NCBI GenBank assembly: GCA_963795795.1
Contig: CAWCJS010000001.1
Location: forward strand, 124,001-188,000
DNA: 64,000 nt
Reading direction: 5' to 3'
From: Palsa-504 sp963795795
Lineage (GTDB): Bacteria; Actinomycetota; Actinomycetes; Streptosporangiales; Streptosporangiaceae
Position numbers and translations under genes: made by a program. The notes beneath the pieces were generated by a model. The model ran no database searches and was not told the origin of the DNA. It saw only the letters and a program-made list of their open reading frames with translations. The stretch's first letter is position 1. The number at the start of each line of letters is the position of its first letter. Shown here piece by piece: positions 46,458 to 55,904 of the stretch.

Positions 46458-46679
46458 CCGGCCGCGCTAGCTCAGCGCCCTCCGCGCTAGCCCAGCCCCT
46501 AGCCCAGCGGGGTGCGATGAGGCCGAGGGAGCGAACTGGACGGTGGGCGCAGACTCCACACTCGCTCGGGCACACCAGCATGCGGCCGGAGCACGCCGGG
46601 TCCCGGCCCGTGACAGCCGTGCCGTCGGTGGCCCCGCAGGGTACGCTGAGGCGTAGCCGGGCGTTCGGGGTGATTCGGG

Positions 46680-47570
46680 TTGTTGGTCGTCGTTCCCGGG
46701 GAGTTCGCGGACGCGCTGGTGCGACGCATCGGTGACGCCGGCCGGCGCTGGGTGGAGGCTGTCCCCGCGCTGGCGGAGCGGTTGTGCGGCCAGTGGCAGA
46801 TCGAGCTAACCGGCGATGCCGCACTCTACGGTGACAACAACCTGCTGTTGCCGGCCCGCCATGCCACCGATGCGTGCATACTCAAGCTCTGCGTCCCAGG
46901 CGAGGACACCGTGGCCGAGGTCACCGCGCTGCTTGCCTGGGACGGCCGGGGGGCGGTGCGGCTGCAGGAAGCCAGCCTGACAGACGGCGCGCTCCTGCTG
47001 GAACAGCTGGACAGCGGCCGGGCTCTTTCCGGGCTGGGCCTGTTCGATGCGGCCGAAATCGCCGGCGATCTGATCCGCCAGCTCACCATCCCCGCCCCGC
47101 CCGGGCTCTGCCAGCTTCGTGACATAGCTACGGAGATCGCGCAGAACCTCAGGCCCTGGCAGAACGCCCTGGACAGCCCGGTCCCTGCCGGCTGGGTCGG
47201 CCAGGCCACCGGGCTCGCCGCCGAACTGGCCGCCGATGCCGGCGCCAACCTGGTCCACGCGGATCTGCACTACGGCAACATCCTGGCCGGAACCCGCCAG
47301 CCCTGGCTGGCCATCGATCCGAAGGCCATCGCCGGAGACCCCGAACTGTCAGTTCCCGAACTGATGTGGACACGGCTCGACGAGGCCGAAACCGCCAGCG
47401 ACATCCGCGCCCTGCTCGCAGCGATCACCCACGCAGCCGCCCTGGACCCCGCCAAGGTCAGGGCATGGACAATCGTCCGAGCGGTCGACTACTGGCTGTG
47501 GGGCTTGGATCACGGCTTCACCGAAGACCCAGTTCGCTGCCACCGCCTCCTCGACGCACTGGCCCGGTGA
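46680..47570 (+). CDS. Aminoglycoside 6-phosphotransferase/hydroxyurea-phosphotransferase-like kinase (APH(6)/Hur family)
   Basis: 296 residues. The C-terminal lobe has the Brenner motif HADLHYGNIL and the metal-binding WLAIDPKAIAGDP, as in streptomycin 6-kinases and hydroxyurea phosphotransferases. The N-lobe ATP region is ALYGDNNLLLPAR...ILKLCVPG. Resistance cannot be claimed from sequence; many actinomycete members have unknown substrates. The start is uncertain: TTG 46680 is used. A 222-bp spacer upstream contains only CTAGCCCAG-like repeats. Confidence 0.8.
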   Translation: MLVVVPGEFADALVRRIGDAGRRWVEAVPALAERLCGQWQIELTGDAALYGDNNLLLPARHATDACILKLCVPGEDTVAEVTALLAWDGRGAVRLQEASLTDGALLLEQLDSGRALSGLGLFDAAEIAGDLIRQLTIPAPPGLCQLRDIATEIAQNLRPWQNALDSPVPAGWVGQATGLAAELAADAGANLVHADLHYGNILAGTRQPWLAIDPKAIAGDPELSVPELMWTRLDEAETASDIRALLAAITHAAALDPAKVRAWTIVRAVDYWLWGLDHGFTEDPVRCHRLLDALAR

Positions 47571-47585
47571 TCCACTGGACACGCC

Positions 47586-47822
47586 CTAGGGCGCTAGCTC
47601 CGTGACAGGGCCGCCGCGCCGCGTCGGCATGGCTCGCTGGCCGACCGCCACCTCGAATGCGGCGCGGGCGAGCAGGCGGGTGGAGTCCAGCGCGGGAGTG
47701 GGCGAGGCGGCGGGCGGTACCAGGATCGGGATCTCGGTGCAGACCAGCGCGACTGCGTCACACCCCAGCACCGCCAGCTCTCGCTGTCGGTCTCCCCAGC
47801 GCCCCCAGCCTCCCGTGCCGCG
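47586..47822 (-). pseudogene. C-terminal remnant of an aspartate/glutamate racemase family gene
   Basis: Encodes about 78 residues: GDRQRELAVLGCDAVALVCTEIP, then LDSTRLLARAAF, the typical end of Asp/Glu/hydantoin racemases including the second catalytic Cys motif (VCTEIP). The upstream two thirds of the gene are absent; the frame begins at the stop codon of the DUF222/HNH gene, so the racemase was probably truncated when that gene arrived. Confidence 0.7.
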
Positions 47823-49793
47823 TTAGATGGGGTATCGGGTCGGTTCGGTGGTGAACTGGCGGCCGGAGGGCGTGGTCCAGCGGATGACGGCCGGGGTCGG
47901 TTGCTCGACTTTCCACCGGGGGTCTTGCTTGACCCGATGATCATGCCGGCACTTCGGACCGCCGTTACACAGACAGGTCCGGCCGCCCGCCTCGTACGGG
48001 GTGTTGTGTTCGAAATCGCTCTGGGTGGCGGGTCGCCGGCAGGCCGGGGCGGTGCAGGTGGCGTGCCGGATCTCGGACAGGTGCCTCAACCTGACGCCGG
48101 GATCATGCCCCTGGGCCTGATGCCGGTGATCACAGTCGTCCGTGGGGATCGGCTCAAGCGCGATGATCAGGTCCCGCTGTCCGGGGATCCCGGTGGACAG
48201 CCGCCAGGTCCCGAACCCGCCGGGCGGTCCGCGTCCGTCGCCAGCGCTGAAGGCGAACCCTGACCGTCGTGACTCTCCTGTCGCACGGGGCGGGGCCCGG
48301 CCGCCGGCCTCGGGCCTTGCGCAGCCGTGGCCGATGGCGTGCCCGTCTTGGTCGGTGACGGTCACGCACCAGGTGGTCCGCGGGTTGCGGGCGGCCGATC
48401 GGGCCAGGTCCCGGGCTAGCGCGGGGTCGATGGGGCCGATGCCGGGGATCTCGCCGGGCCGGTCCGTCAGGTCGAGCACGGTGGTCAGCGGGATGGTGAG
48501 GTTAACGCGGCCGACGAATCCGGCCGGCACCCCGCCGGCCCGGGAGTCTCCCGCCGGTGTTCGGCCATCTGCCCCGTCAGGTCCCGGCGGACCTGATCCG
48601 CCGTCCCCCGGACGGTCTGGGTCATTCCCAGCGGCCGGGCGGGGACGGGAGTCCTTGTCGAGCAGCAAATCCAGGTAGGCGCGGGCGCGGAGCTCGTCCA
48701 TGGTCCCGTCCAGCCCGGCCTTGCGCAGCTCCTTCGCCCACCAGGTAACCCGCTGGTCGGCGGCGAGGACCTCGGCGGGCGGGAGTTCCCGGCCGACCAG
48801 GGCGGCGTTGCCGGAGTCCTCGGCCCACCGCTCCACCCGGGCATCCTTGGCGGCTTCCTCCCGTCGTTTGCGGGCTGCCTCGGGGGCGACTTGCATCACG
48901 GCCCGGGCGATCGCCGCCCGCAGCCCGCCCGGGGTCAGCCGCCCGGCCCGGCCCAGCACCAGCGCCTCGGCGGCGCGGGCCTGGCCGGGGTCCAGCGTCC
49001 GGGCAGCGTCGGCGATGATCCGCGCCTTGCCCGCCCGCAGGGTCCCGTCCCGGAACGCGGCCCGGGTGCCGGGCAGCTTGACTTCCAGGTCCCAGGCCAG
49101 GTCGAGCAGGCCCGCCGCGGCGCCCTTGGACTCGGCCAGGGCCAGGGACAGCTCGTCGGGAGTGAACTCATCCCAGGCGGCGGGCATCCGGGCCGGGCCC
49201 TCCAAGGTGCAGCCCTCGGCGGGGCGGCGCCGGATGAACTCGGCGATGGCGGCATGCTTGCGGGCGGCCATGTGGGCCTCGGCCCGATCCCAGGCGCAGA
49301 TCGCGCCGACCAGCTCATCGTCGCTGGCGCCGGGGTACCGGTCATCGGTCCCGGCGGCGTCGGCGGCGAACAGGGCCAGCTCCACCCCGCCGGGCGCGGC
49401 GTCCAGGATCATCCCGGTGGCGAACGCCCCCGCCGGGCCCGGGTACTCGCCGGGAAACCGCTCCGCCGAGCCGGGCTGGCCCGGGCCGCGGCGGCCGAGG
49501 GCGGCGCCGATCGCGGCCAGCGCCCCGGTGGTGCCCATCCGGGCGGCCAGCGCCGCGGCGCGGGCCTCGTCCTCGCCGATCTGCCGGCACTGCGCGATGA
49601 TCGCGGCCAGCTCCGCCCGGCTGACCTCCGGCGGCCCATCCGGGTCCGGGTCCAGTCCCGGGTCCGCCGGCTCGCCGGCCAGGTAGGCGGCCCACTGCTC
49701 GCCGTCCATCCAGTCCGCCCCGGACGGCGGCACCCGCCGCCACCCTGCCGCTTCATCCTGCAGGGGGTCGTGTGTCCGGTGGTTCCGGGCCAT
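47823..49793 (-). CDS. DUF222 (13E12-repeat-like) HNH endonuclease
   Basis: 656 residues. The large helical DUF222 region (about 60-420) is as in mycobacterial REP13E12-type proteins. The C-terminal HNH domain (about 590-640) has two CxxC-like pairs (CTAPACRRP, CNGGPKCRHDHRVKQ) and the core DFEHNTPYEAGG. Members are multicopy and associated with mobile or repetitive elements; activity is unproven. ATG 49793 follows an AT-rich leader with a hairpin. It directly abuts the racemase remnant, which suggests insertion. Confidence 0.88.
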   Translation of the reverse strand: MARNHRTHDPLQDEAAGWRRVPPSGADWMDGEQWAAYLAGEPADPGLDPDPDGPPEVSRAELAAIIAQCRQIGEDEARAAALAARMGTTGALAAIGAALGRRGPGQPGSAERFPGEYPGPAGAFATGMILDAAPGGVELALFAADAAGTDDRYPGASDDELVGAICAWDRAEAHMAARKHAAIAEFIRRRPAEGCTLEGPARMPAAWDEFTPDELSLALAESKGAAAGLLDLAWDLEVKLPGTRAAFRDGTLRAGKARIIADAARTLDPGQARAAEALVLGRAGRLTPGGLRAAIARAVMQVAPEAARKRREEAAKDARVERWAEDSGNAALVGRELPPAEVLAADQRVTWWAKELRKAGLDGTMDELRARAYLDLLLDKDSRPRPAAGNDPDRPGDGGSGPPGPDGADGRTPAGDSRAGGVPAGFVGRVNLTIPLTTVLDLTDRPGEIPGIGPIDPALARDLARSAARNPRTTWCVTVTDQDGHAIGHGCARPEAGGRAPPRATGESRRSGFAFSAGDGRGPPGGFGTWRLSTGIPGQRDLIIALEPIPTDDCDHRHQAQGHDPGVRLRHLSEIRHATCTAPACRRPATQSDFEHNTPYEAGGRTCLCNGGPKCRHDHRVKQDPRWKVEQPTPAVIRWTTPSGRQFTTEPTRYPI

Positions 49794-49823
49794 TGATCAC
49801 CGCCCGTCTGACTAGCTGATCTT

Positions 49824-49839
49824 CTATCAAACATGATAG
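49824..49839. promoter_or_regulatory. Hairpin upstream of the DUF222 gene
   Basis: CTATCA-AACA-TGATAG, perfect arms, 31 bp before the DUF222/HNH start within an AT-rich stretch. Possible operator or element end. Confidence 0.4.
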
Positions 49840-49974
49840 CGAAAAAAATACTCTGGCGCGACACGACACACCGAATTAATGCCCCAAAGTTTCGGCGACC
49901 ACGCTCGCGAAGACTGCGCTCTTATACTCAGCGCTACCAAGCGCAGCCGCCCTCGAGCGCGATGAGGCAGGACC

Positions 49975-50256
49975 ATGGCGTCGTTTCACGGACGTATCCG
50001 CCGCTGGCGAGCGGACAAGCCCGGCGGCCTGGCCGTGATCGACATTCCCCTTGAGCTGGTCGCCGAACTCGGCGGGCGGCGTCAGATGCGCGTGGCCGGC
50101 CTGCTCAACGGCGTGCCCTTCACCAGAAGCACGATGCTCGTCGCCGGCGGCGGCTTCTGCGTAGGGGTGAGCAGCGCGGCGCTCAAGGCCTCAGGCGTCG
50201 CGGTAGGCGACGAAGCAGACGTCCAACTCGAGCGCGCCGCCGGCCCATCCGCCTAG
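49975..50256 (+). CDS. DUF1905 family protein
   Basis: 93 residues, small beta-barrel domain: LAVIDIPLELVAELGGRRQMRVAGLLNGVPF, RSTMLVAGGGFCVGVSSAALKASGVAVGD. The function of the family is unknown. ATG 49975 with GGCAGGA upstream. Confidence 0.85.
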   Translation: MASFHGRIRRWRADKPGGLAVIDIPLELVAELGGRRQMRVAGLLNGVPFTRSTMLVAGGGFCVGVSSAALKASGVAVGDEADVQLERAAGPSA

Positions 50257-50269
50257 CGCCGACGCCTAT

Positions 50270-51121
50270 TCACCGGATCGCGATGAGCAGAACCCCGAGC
50301 GCGGCGATCGCGAGGCCGGCGCGCTGGACCCAGCGCAGCCGCTCACCGAGGACCACGCGGGCCAGCAGCACGGTCACCCCGGGGTAGAGCGAAGCCATCA
50401 CGACCGCCAAGCCGAACATCCCGGTCCTGGTGGCCGCCACGTAGCAGATGTTCGCGATGACGTCGATCACACCCGCGAACGCGGCCGCGAGCAGGAGCCT
50501 GCCGTCCACGCCGCGCGCCGGCAGGCCGCGCCGCAGCACCGCCGCGGTGGCCAGGACGGCCACTAGCTCGCCAATCCGCCCGGCCGCCACCGGCCACACC
50601 GCGCCCGACTGCCCGGCGTTGCGGATGAGGAGGAAGAATAGGCCGAACGCCGTTCCCGACCCCGCCCCGTATGCAATCGCCCGGCCGGGCCGGCCCGGCC
50701 GCCGCGAGGTGCCGGTATCGCCTGCCGAACTGGCCAGCACGACGGCGACCAGGCACAGCCCCGCGCCCGCGTAGACCCCGGCACCGGGACGCTCGCCCCA
50801 GGCCAGCGCCACCGCGACCGGCAGGACGGTAGAGACCAGCCCGGATACCGGCGCGACCACGCTCATCGGCCCGGTCGCCAGGCCGACGTAGAAGATGATC
50901 AGGCCTAGCCCGCCGACCACGCCAGCGCCGAACCCCCAGGCCAGCCCGGTCAAGCTCACGGCGCCCGGCGAGATCGCCGCCGCGATGAGGGCGGCGATCA
51001 CTCCCGCGGTCTCGACCAGCAAGAGCACAGTCAGCACGTGTGCCTTGCGGGTGGCCAGGCCGCCGATGAAGTCGCCGCCGCCGTAAAGCACGGCCGCGGC
51101 CAGGCCGAGGAGGATCACCAT
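50270..51121 (-). CDS. EamA-family (drug/metabolite transporter superfamily) permease
   Basis: 283 residues with ten predicted transmembrane helices in two EamA repeats (each about 140 residues, for example YGGGDFIGGLATRK in helix 1 and FGLAVVMASLYPGVTVLLARVVLGERL near the end). Probably an exporter of small metabolites. ATG 51121 has a strong promoter about 70 bp upstream. Confidence 0.9.
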   Translation of the reverse strand: MVILLGLAAAVLYGGGDFIGGLATRKAHVLTVLLLVETAGVIAALIAAAISPGAVSLTGLAWGFGAGVVGGLGLIIFYVGLATGPMSVVAPVSGLVSTVLPVAVALAWGERPGAGVYAGAGLCLVAVVLASSAGDTGTSRRPGRPGRAIAYGAGSGTAFGLFFLLIRNAGQSGAVWPVAAGRIGELVAVLATAAVLRRGLPARGVDGRLLLAAAFAGVIDVIANICYVAATRTGMFGLAVVMASLYPGVTVLLARVVLGERLRWVQRAGLAIAALGVLLIAIR

Positions 51122-51179
51122 GACTTTTACCTCCGGTAAGGCCGGCCGCAGCCCGCCCTCGCCCTTCTCGTCGTGACTA

Positions 51180-51216
51180 GTAAAACTATTTTACAGGTCA
51201 TAACACGACCAGTCAA
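51180..51216 (-). promoter_or_regulatory. Promoter of the EamA gene overlapped by a palindrome
   Basis: On the minus strand TTGACT (51216-51211), 17-base spacer, TAAAAT (51193-51188). The -10 lies within a perfect inverted repeat GTAAAA-CTA-TTTTAC (51180-51194). A repressor bound here would block transcription. The rest of 51122-51381 contains no gene. Confidence 0.65.
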
Positions 51217-51381
51217 AGTAGCTATACAGTCACGAGCAGCCAAGATGGCCGACCACGCGAGGAGGGCCGCGGCGACCCGGCAACGCCCGACGCCCCATGC
51301 GCGCCCGGCCCGGCCCGGTTAGTCTCTTCATCAGCGCGACAGACGACCGGCCGTCGGCCGGCTGACAAAGGCTGGCCTGGC

Positions 51382-53741
51382 ATGCCTGACGTCCCAACTG
51401 GTGCGGCGGTCCCGCCGTCCGGTCATGCGATCGGAGGGGGGAGCAGCAAGATCAGCCTGCCCAAGCCGCTGACCAGCTTCATCGGCAGGGAACGCGAGCT
51501 TGCCCAGGCGAAACGGCTGCTCCAGGGCAGCTACCTGGTCACGCTGATCGGTCCGGGCGGCAGTGGCAAGACCCGGCTGTGCATCGCGCTGGCCGCCGAG
51601 GTAGCCGACGACTACCCGGACGGCGTCTTTTTCGTCCCCCTGGCGCCCGTCCGGGATCCCGGGCTGGTGCCCTCGACGATCGCCCAGACCATCGGGCTGC
51701 AGGACGCCAGGGACCGGCCCCTGATGGAGCACCTGGTCAGCCAGCTGCGCGAGCGGCAGATGCTGATCGTCCTGGATAACTTCGAGCACCTGCTGGCCGG
51801 TGCCCCGGTGGTGACCCGGCTGCTGCAGGAGACGACCGCCCTGCGCATCCTCGTCAGCAGCCGCTCCTCGCTGCGCGTCTCCGGCGAGCAGGAGTGCCCC
51901 GTCCCGCCGCTGGCGATCCCTGACCCGGGCGTCGCCCCGACGGCTGACTCGCTGGCCGCCTGCGAATCGGTCCGCCTGTTCGCCGAGCGGGCCGCCGCGG
52001 CGGTCCCGGGCTTCGCGATCAGCGACGAGAACGCGCCGGCCATCGCGGAGATCGCCCGCAGGCTGGACGGCCTGCCGCTGGCCGTCGAGCTGGCCGCGGC
52101 GCGGGTCAAGCTGCTGCCGCCCGAGGCGATCCTGCCCCGGCTGGAACACTCGTTGCAGCTGCTGACCGGCGGCCGGCGCGACCTGCCCGACCGGCAGCAG
52201 ACCCTGCGCGCGACGATCGCCTGGAGCTACAACCTGCTGACCGAGGGGGCCAGGAGGCTCCTCGGCGCATGCTCGGTGTTCGCCGGGGGCGCCAGCCTGG
52301 AGGTCATCGAGACGGTATGCGAGGCCGCGATGGACAGCGCGGCCTGCCGGTGCTCGACGGCCTGCAGGAACTGGTCGACCAGAGCCTGCTGCGGCCGGTG
52401 AGCGCGCCAACGGATCGTCGCTCGGTGCGATACGCGATGCTGGAGACGATCCGCGAGTACGCGGCCGAACGTCTGGCGGCGATGCCGGAGGCGGACCGGG
52501 TCCGTGCCGCTCACGCCGCGGCCTTCCTGGCCCTGGTCGAGGCCGGCGACCGCCCGCACGCGGGCCTGGCCAGAAAAGAGTGGCTGGAGCGGGTCGACAC
52601 CGAGCACAACAACATCCGGGCGGCGCTCACCTGGTACCGCCAGCATGACCCGGCCGCCGCGCTGCGCCTGGCCGCCTCGATGTCGGCGTTCTGGTCCCTG
52701 CGCGGGCACCATACCGAGGGCAGGCAGCGCCTGGCCGAACTGCTCGACCTGGTTCCCGATCAGACCATCAAACGAGTCAGCGCCCTGAACGGCGCCGCCT
52801 GGCTGGCCATCGACCAGGGTGACTACGCCATGGCCGACGGCCTGCTCGCAGAAAGCATCGCGATCAGCCACGCGCTGGGCGACACGGTCGGCGAGGCGAT
52901 CGCGACCGTTTACCGTGGTCGCTGCACGATGTCCGCCGGGCGGATCGCGGCAGGAGCACCGGACGTTCAGCGGGCCGTCGAGCTGGTGAACGAGACGGGT
53001 GACCGCCCGGCGATCGCGTTCGTGACGTTTTACTCGGCCCTGGTCGCACTCCTAACTGGTCGCCTGGAAGCGGCCTGTGACCTGTTCGCCCGCGTCGGCG
53101 CGTCGGCTGCCGAACTGGGTCTAGCCCCGCTAACCGCGCGTGCCCGGCTGATGCTGGGATACCCGCTACTGGACCTGGGCGAGCTGGCCGCGGCCAGGAC
53201 GGCGCTGGTTGAAGGGTTCCAGATGTCCACGGACGTCGGCGATCGCTGGTTCGTCCAGCTCGGGCTTGGTGCATTCGTCGGCCTGGCGGTCAAGACCGGG
53301 CGGCCCCGGTTGGCGCTCCGCCTGTCCGGAGCCGCCGAGGCGTACCGGGACGCGAACGAGTTCTCCATGCCGGAACCGATGGAGGAGATCGTCGCCCGCT
53401 GGCTCGGGTCGGCGCACGCCAAGATCGGGCGGGCCGCCGGGCGGCTGGTCGCGGAAGGCAGGCGGCTGACCCCGCAGGAGGCGGTCGACCTCGCCCTGGC
53501 GAACGAGCCGGATGACGGCCCGGCGCCGGGTCCCGGGCGGACGCTGACCCGCCGCGAAGCCGAGGTCGCCGCCCTTGCGGCGCGCGGGCTGACGAACCGG
53601 GACATCGCCGCCGAGCTGTTCCTCTCGGTCCGGACCGTCGAGGTGCACGTTGACCGCATCCTGACCAAGCTGGGCTTCCACACCAGGACCCAGCTGGCGG
53701 CCTGGGCCTACGAGGAGGGCCTGCGCCCAGAAGATACGTAG
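51382..53741 (+). pseudogene. LuxR-family regulator with NB-ARC-type ATPase domain, one frameshift
   Basis: About 786 residues if repaired. ATPase: TSFIGRERELAQAK, Walker A GPGGSGKT, Walker B MLIVLDNFEHLL, SSRSSLRVSGE, DGLPLAVELAAARVK. The frame changes near 52340, after EVIETVCEAAMDS; the second frame continues GLPVLDGLQELVDQSLLRP, the TPR region, and the C-terminal LuxR helix-turn-helix LTRREAEVAALAARGLTNRDIAAELFLS (about 715-775). It is a paralogue of the regulator at 33418. The FAD monooxygenase gene follows 19 bp later and is a likely target. Confidence 0.88.
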
Positions 53742-53760
53742 GGCCTACGTAGTTCTTCAG

Positions 53761-55527
53761 ATGTCTCAGCGCGGCGGCCACAAGCAGAGTTGGCCGCATG
53801 AACACTGCCAGCCTGGCCGCGCAGGTCGCCCCGGTCACCCCGGTCGCCCCGGTCGCCCCGGTCGCCCCGGTAAACCGTCTCAGCGCCCCGGCCGCACCGG
53901 CGCTGATCCGGACTGCCAGGTGCTGGTGGTGGGCGCCGGCCCGACCGGGCTCGTCCTGGCCGCCGAACTCCTGGCCCGCGGGATCCGCACCCGCATCATC
54001 GACCAGGGCGACGGGGTGGCCCTGCAGCCCCGGGCGATCAGCATCCACGCCCGCTCCCTGGAGGTCCTCGACACGATGGGCCTGGCCGAGCGCTTCATCG
54101 ACCGCGGCCACGTGGTGCGCTACCTCCGCTTCTACTCCCAAGCCAGGTGCCTGGCCAGCCTGGAGTTCCCGCGCTGCGGCTCGCGGTTCGGCTTCGTACT
54201 CGATCTCCCGCAGGACGAGACCGAACGGCTTCTCCGCACGAGGATCGCCGAGCTGGGCGGCGCGGTAGAGCAGGGAACCGAGCTCACCGGCCTGACCGAA
54301 GGCCCCGATGCCGTCACCGTGACCGTCCGAGCACCCCAAAAACAACCACCCCGGCCAGGCCCAGACGATCACCGCCGGATACGTGGTCGGCTGCGACGGC
54401 GCGCACAGCGCGGTCCGCAGAGAACTCGGCCTGACCTTCCACGGGCACCCCTACCCGCAGGACTGGCTGCTCGCCGATGTCCTGATGGACTGGGACCTGC
54501 GCGAGGACTCGATGCACGCCTTCTTCAGGCCCGACGGGCTGCCGGTGATCTTCTTCCCGATGCAGGGCCACCGGTGGCGGCTGACGCTGCCCTTCGCCGG
54601 GGACCGGGGGGATCGGCACAGGCAGGCTCCCACCCTGGCGGAGATCCAGGAGCTGACCGACCAGCGGGCGCCGCACCCGGTCGCCGTGTCCGACCCCACC
54701 TGGCTGGCCAACTTCCGCTGCCACCGCCGGTCGGCCAACGCCTACCGCCGCGGCCGCGTGCTGCTGGCGGGCGACGCGGTACACATCCACAGCCCGGCCG
54801 GCGGCCAGGGCCTGAACGCCGGGATCACGGACGCGCACAACCTGGGCTGGAAGCTGGCGCTGGTCGCCGCGGGCGTGGCCCCGGACACGCTGCTGGACAG
54901 CTACGGCACCGAACGCCGCCCGGTGGCCGACCAGATCCTCACGCTCACGCACGCCCTGGTCCACTACGGCAGCATGAGCCATCCCGGTCAAGCGACGGGT
55001 CCGCGATGTCGTCGTCCCGGCCCTCGGCCGCAGCCCGGCGATCCAGCGCCGGGCCGCCCGCCGGATCAGCCAGGTCTACGTCACCTACCCGCCGGGCCCG
55101 CTGGCCCGCCCGGACGGCTTCCGCGGGGGACCGGGAGTCGGGCAGCGCGCGCCCGACGTCAGGATCAGCGGGGCCCGGCCACGCCACCACGCTGCACGGC
55201 GTCCTGCGCCATGGCCGGCACGTCCTGGTCATTCCGGCCGCTCACACCGATGCCGTGCTGCACGACCCCGCGCTGGGCCTCTACTGGACGGACCTCGACG
55301 TCGTGACCGGTGATTTCAGCGAAGCCCAGGCCTCGAACCGCGGCAAGGGGCTGGTCGTCCTGGTCCGGCCGGACGGTCACGTAGCGGCGCGGGGCAGGCC
55401 AGGCCGCATGGACAAGATCACCGGCTACCTGCGCGAGCTATTCGGCGAACCGGCCGGTCAGCCAGCTTCGAGCAGGAAGTACACGTCCGTTCGGCGCTTG
55501 GCCGGGTCGTCTTCCCAGTCGCCGTAG
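53761..55527 (+). pseudogene. FAD-dependent aromatic monooxygenase, three frameshifts
   Basis: PHBH-type flavoprotein hydroxylase. Dinucleotide motif VLVVGAGPTGLVLAAEL, then RAISIHARSLEVLDTMGL, the DG motif VGCDGAHSAVRRELG and the second FAD motif RVLLAGDAVHIHSPAGGQGLNAGITDAHNLGWKLALV. The frame changes near 54338 (in an A/C run), 54985 and 55170; the pieces add up to one protein with a thioredoxin-like C-terminal region. The start is unclear (ATG 53761 or ATG 53798) because the N-terminus is a 9-bp repeat tract. The last 70 bp overlap the convergent GyrI-like gene. Confidence 0.78.
53828..53872. repeat. 9-bp tandem repeat at the start of the monooxygenase gene
   Basis: About five copies of GCCCCGGTC, encoding (PVA)n or (RPG)n depending on frame. 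It is slippage-prone and makes the true start of the gene ambiguous. Confidence 0.7.
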
Positions 55528-55874
55528 ACCTCCCAGTTCACCCCGGCCGGGGCGCGCCCGTGGTCCGCGCACCACCGCTCCAGCGCCGAGTACGCGTGCC
55601 CCATGTCCGAGTACTCGCCGAAGTGCGCGGTCGTGGCCGCCTCACCCGACGGCGTAAGGATGTGCCTGACCTCGCCACGATCCTCAAACGAAGACAGGAC
55701 CTCCACGCCGACGTCCACGGTGAGCGTGCCACCCGATCCGCCCCGGTAGACGACGACGTTGTGGTCGGTCCGCACGCCCTGCTGGCGCAGCACGGGCCAG
55801 ACCTCGTTCAGCAGCCGCACGATGTCGCCGCCCAGCCGCGACGGGGCAGTTGTCGAGCTGATCGCCGCCAGCAC
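55458..55874 (-). CDS. GyrI-like small-molecule-binding protein
   Basis: 138 residues resembling the AraC-effector/GyrI fold without a DNA-binding part: LGGDIVRLLNEVWPVLRQQGV, HNVVVYRGG, VDVGVEVLSSF and HFGEYSDMGHAYSALERWC, with the C-terminal WEVYGDW...TDVYFLLEAG. GTG 55874 lacks a clear ribosome site and may follow by coupling from the hydrolase gene 30 bp upstream. Confidence 0.75.
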   Translation of the reverse strand: MLAAISSTTAPSRLGGDIVRLLNEVWPVLRQQGVRTDHNVVVYRGGSGGTLTVDVGVEVLSSFEDRGEVRHILTPSGEAATTAHFGEYSDMGHAYSALERWCADHGRAPAGVNWEVYGDWEDDPAKRRTDVYFLLEAG

Positions 55875-55904
55875 CCGCGGGCTGGGCCGATTCGACTGCG
55901 CACC

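Noticed and set aside
46680..47570. Called as a specific aminoglycoside-resistance gene
   Set aside because: Only the family (APH(6)/Hur) is supported; many members have no known resistance role.
47586..49974. Complete insertion sequence around the DUF222/HNH gene
   Set aside because: No transposase or terminal inverted repeats could be identified; only the junction with the racemase remnant is supported.
53828..53872. Short regular repeats considered as a CRISPR remnant
   Set aside because: Nine-base units without spacers, inside a coding start region.
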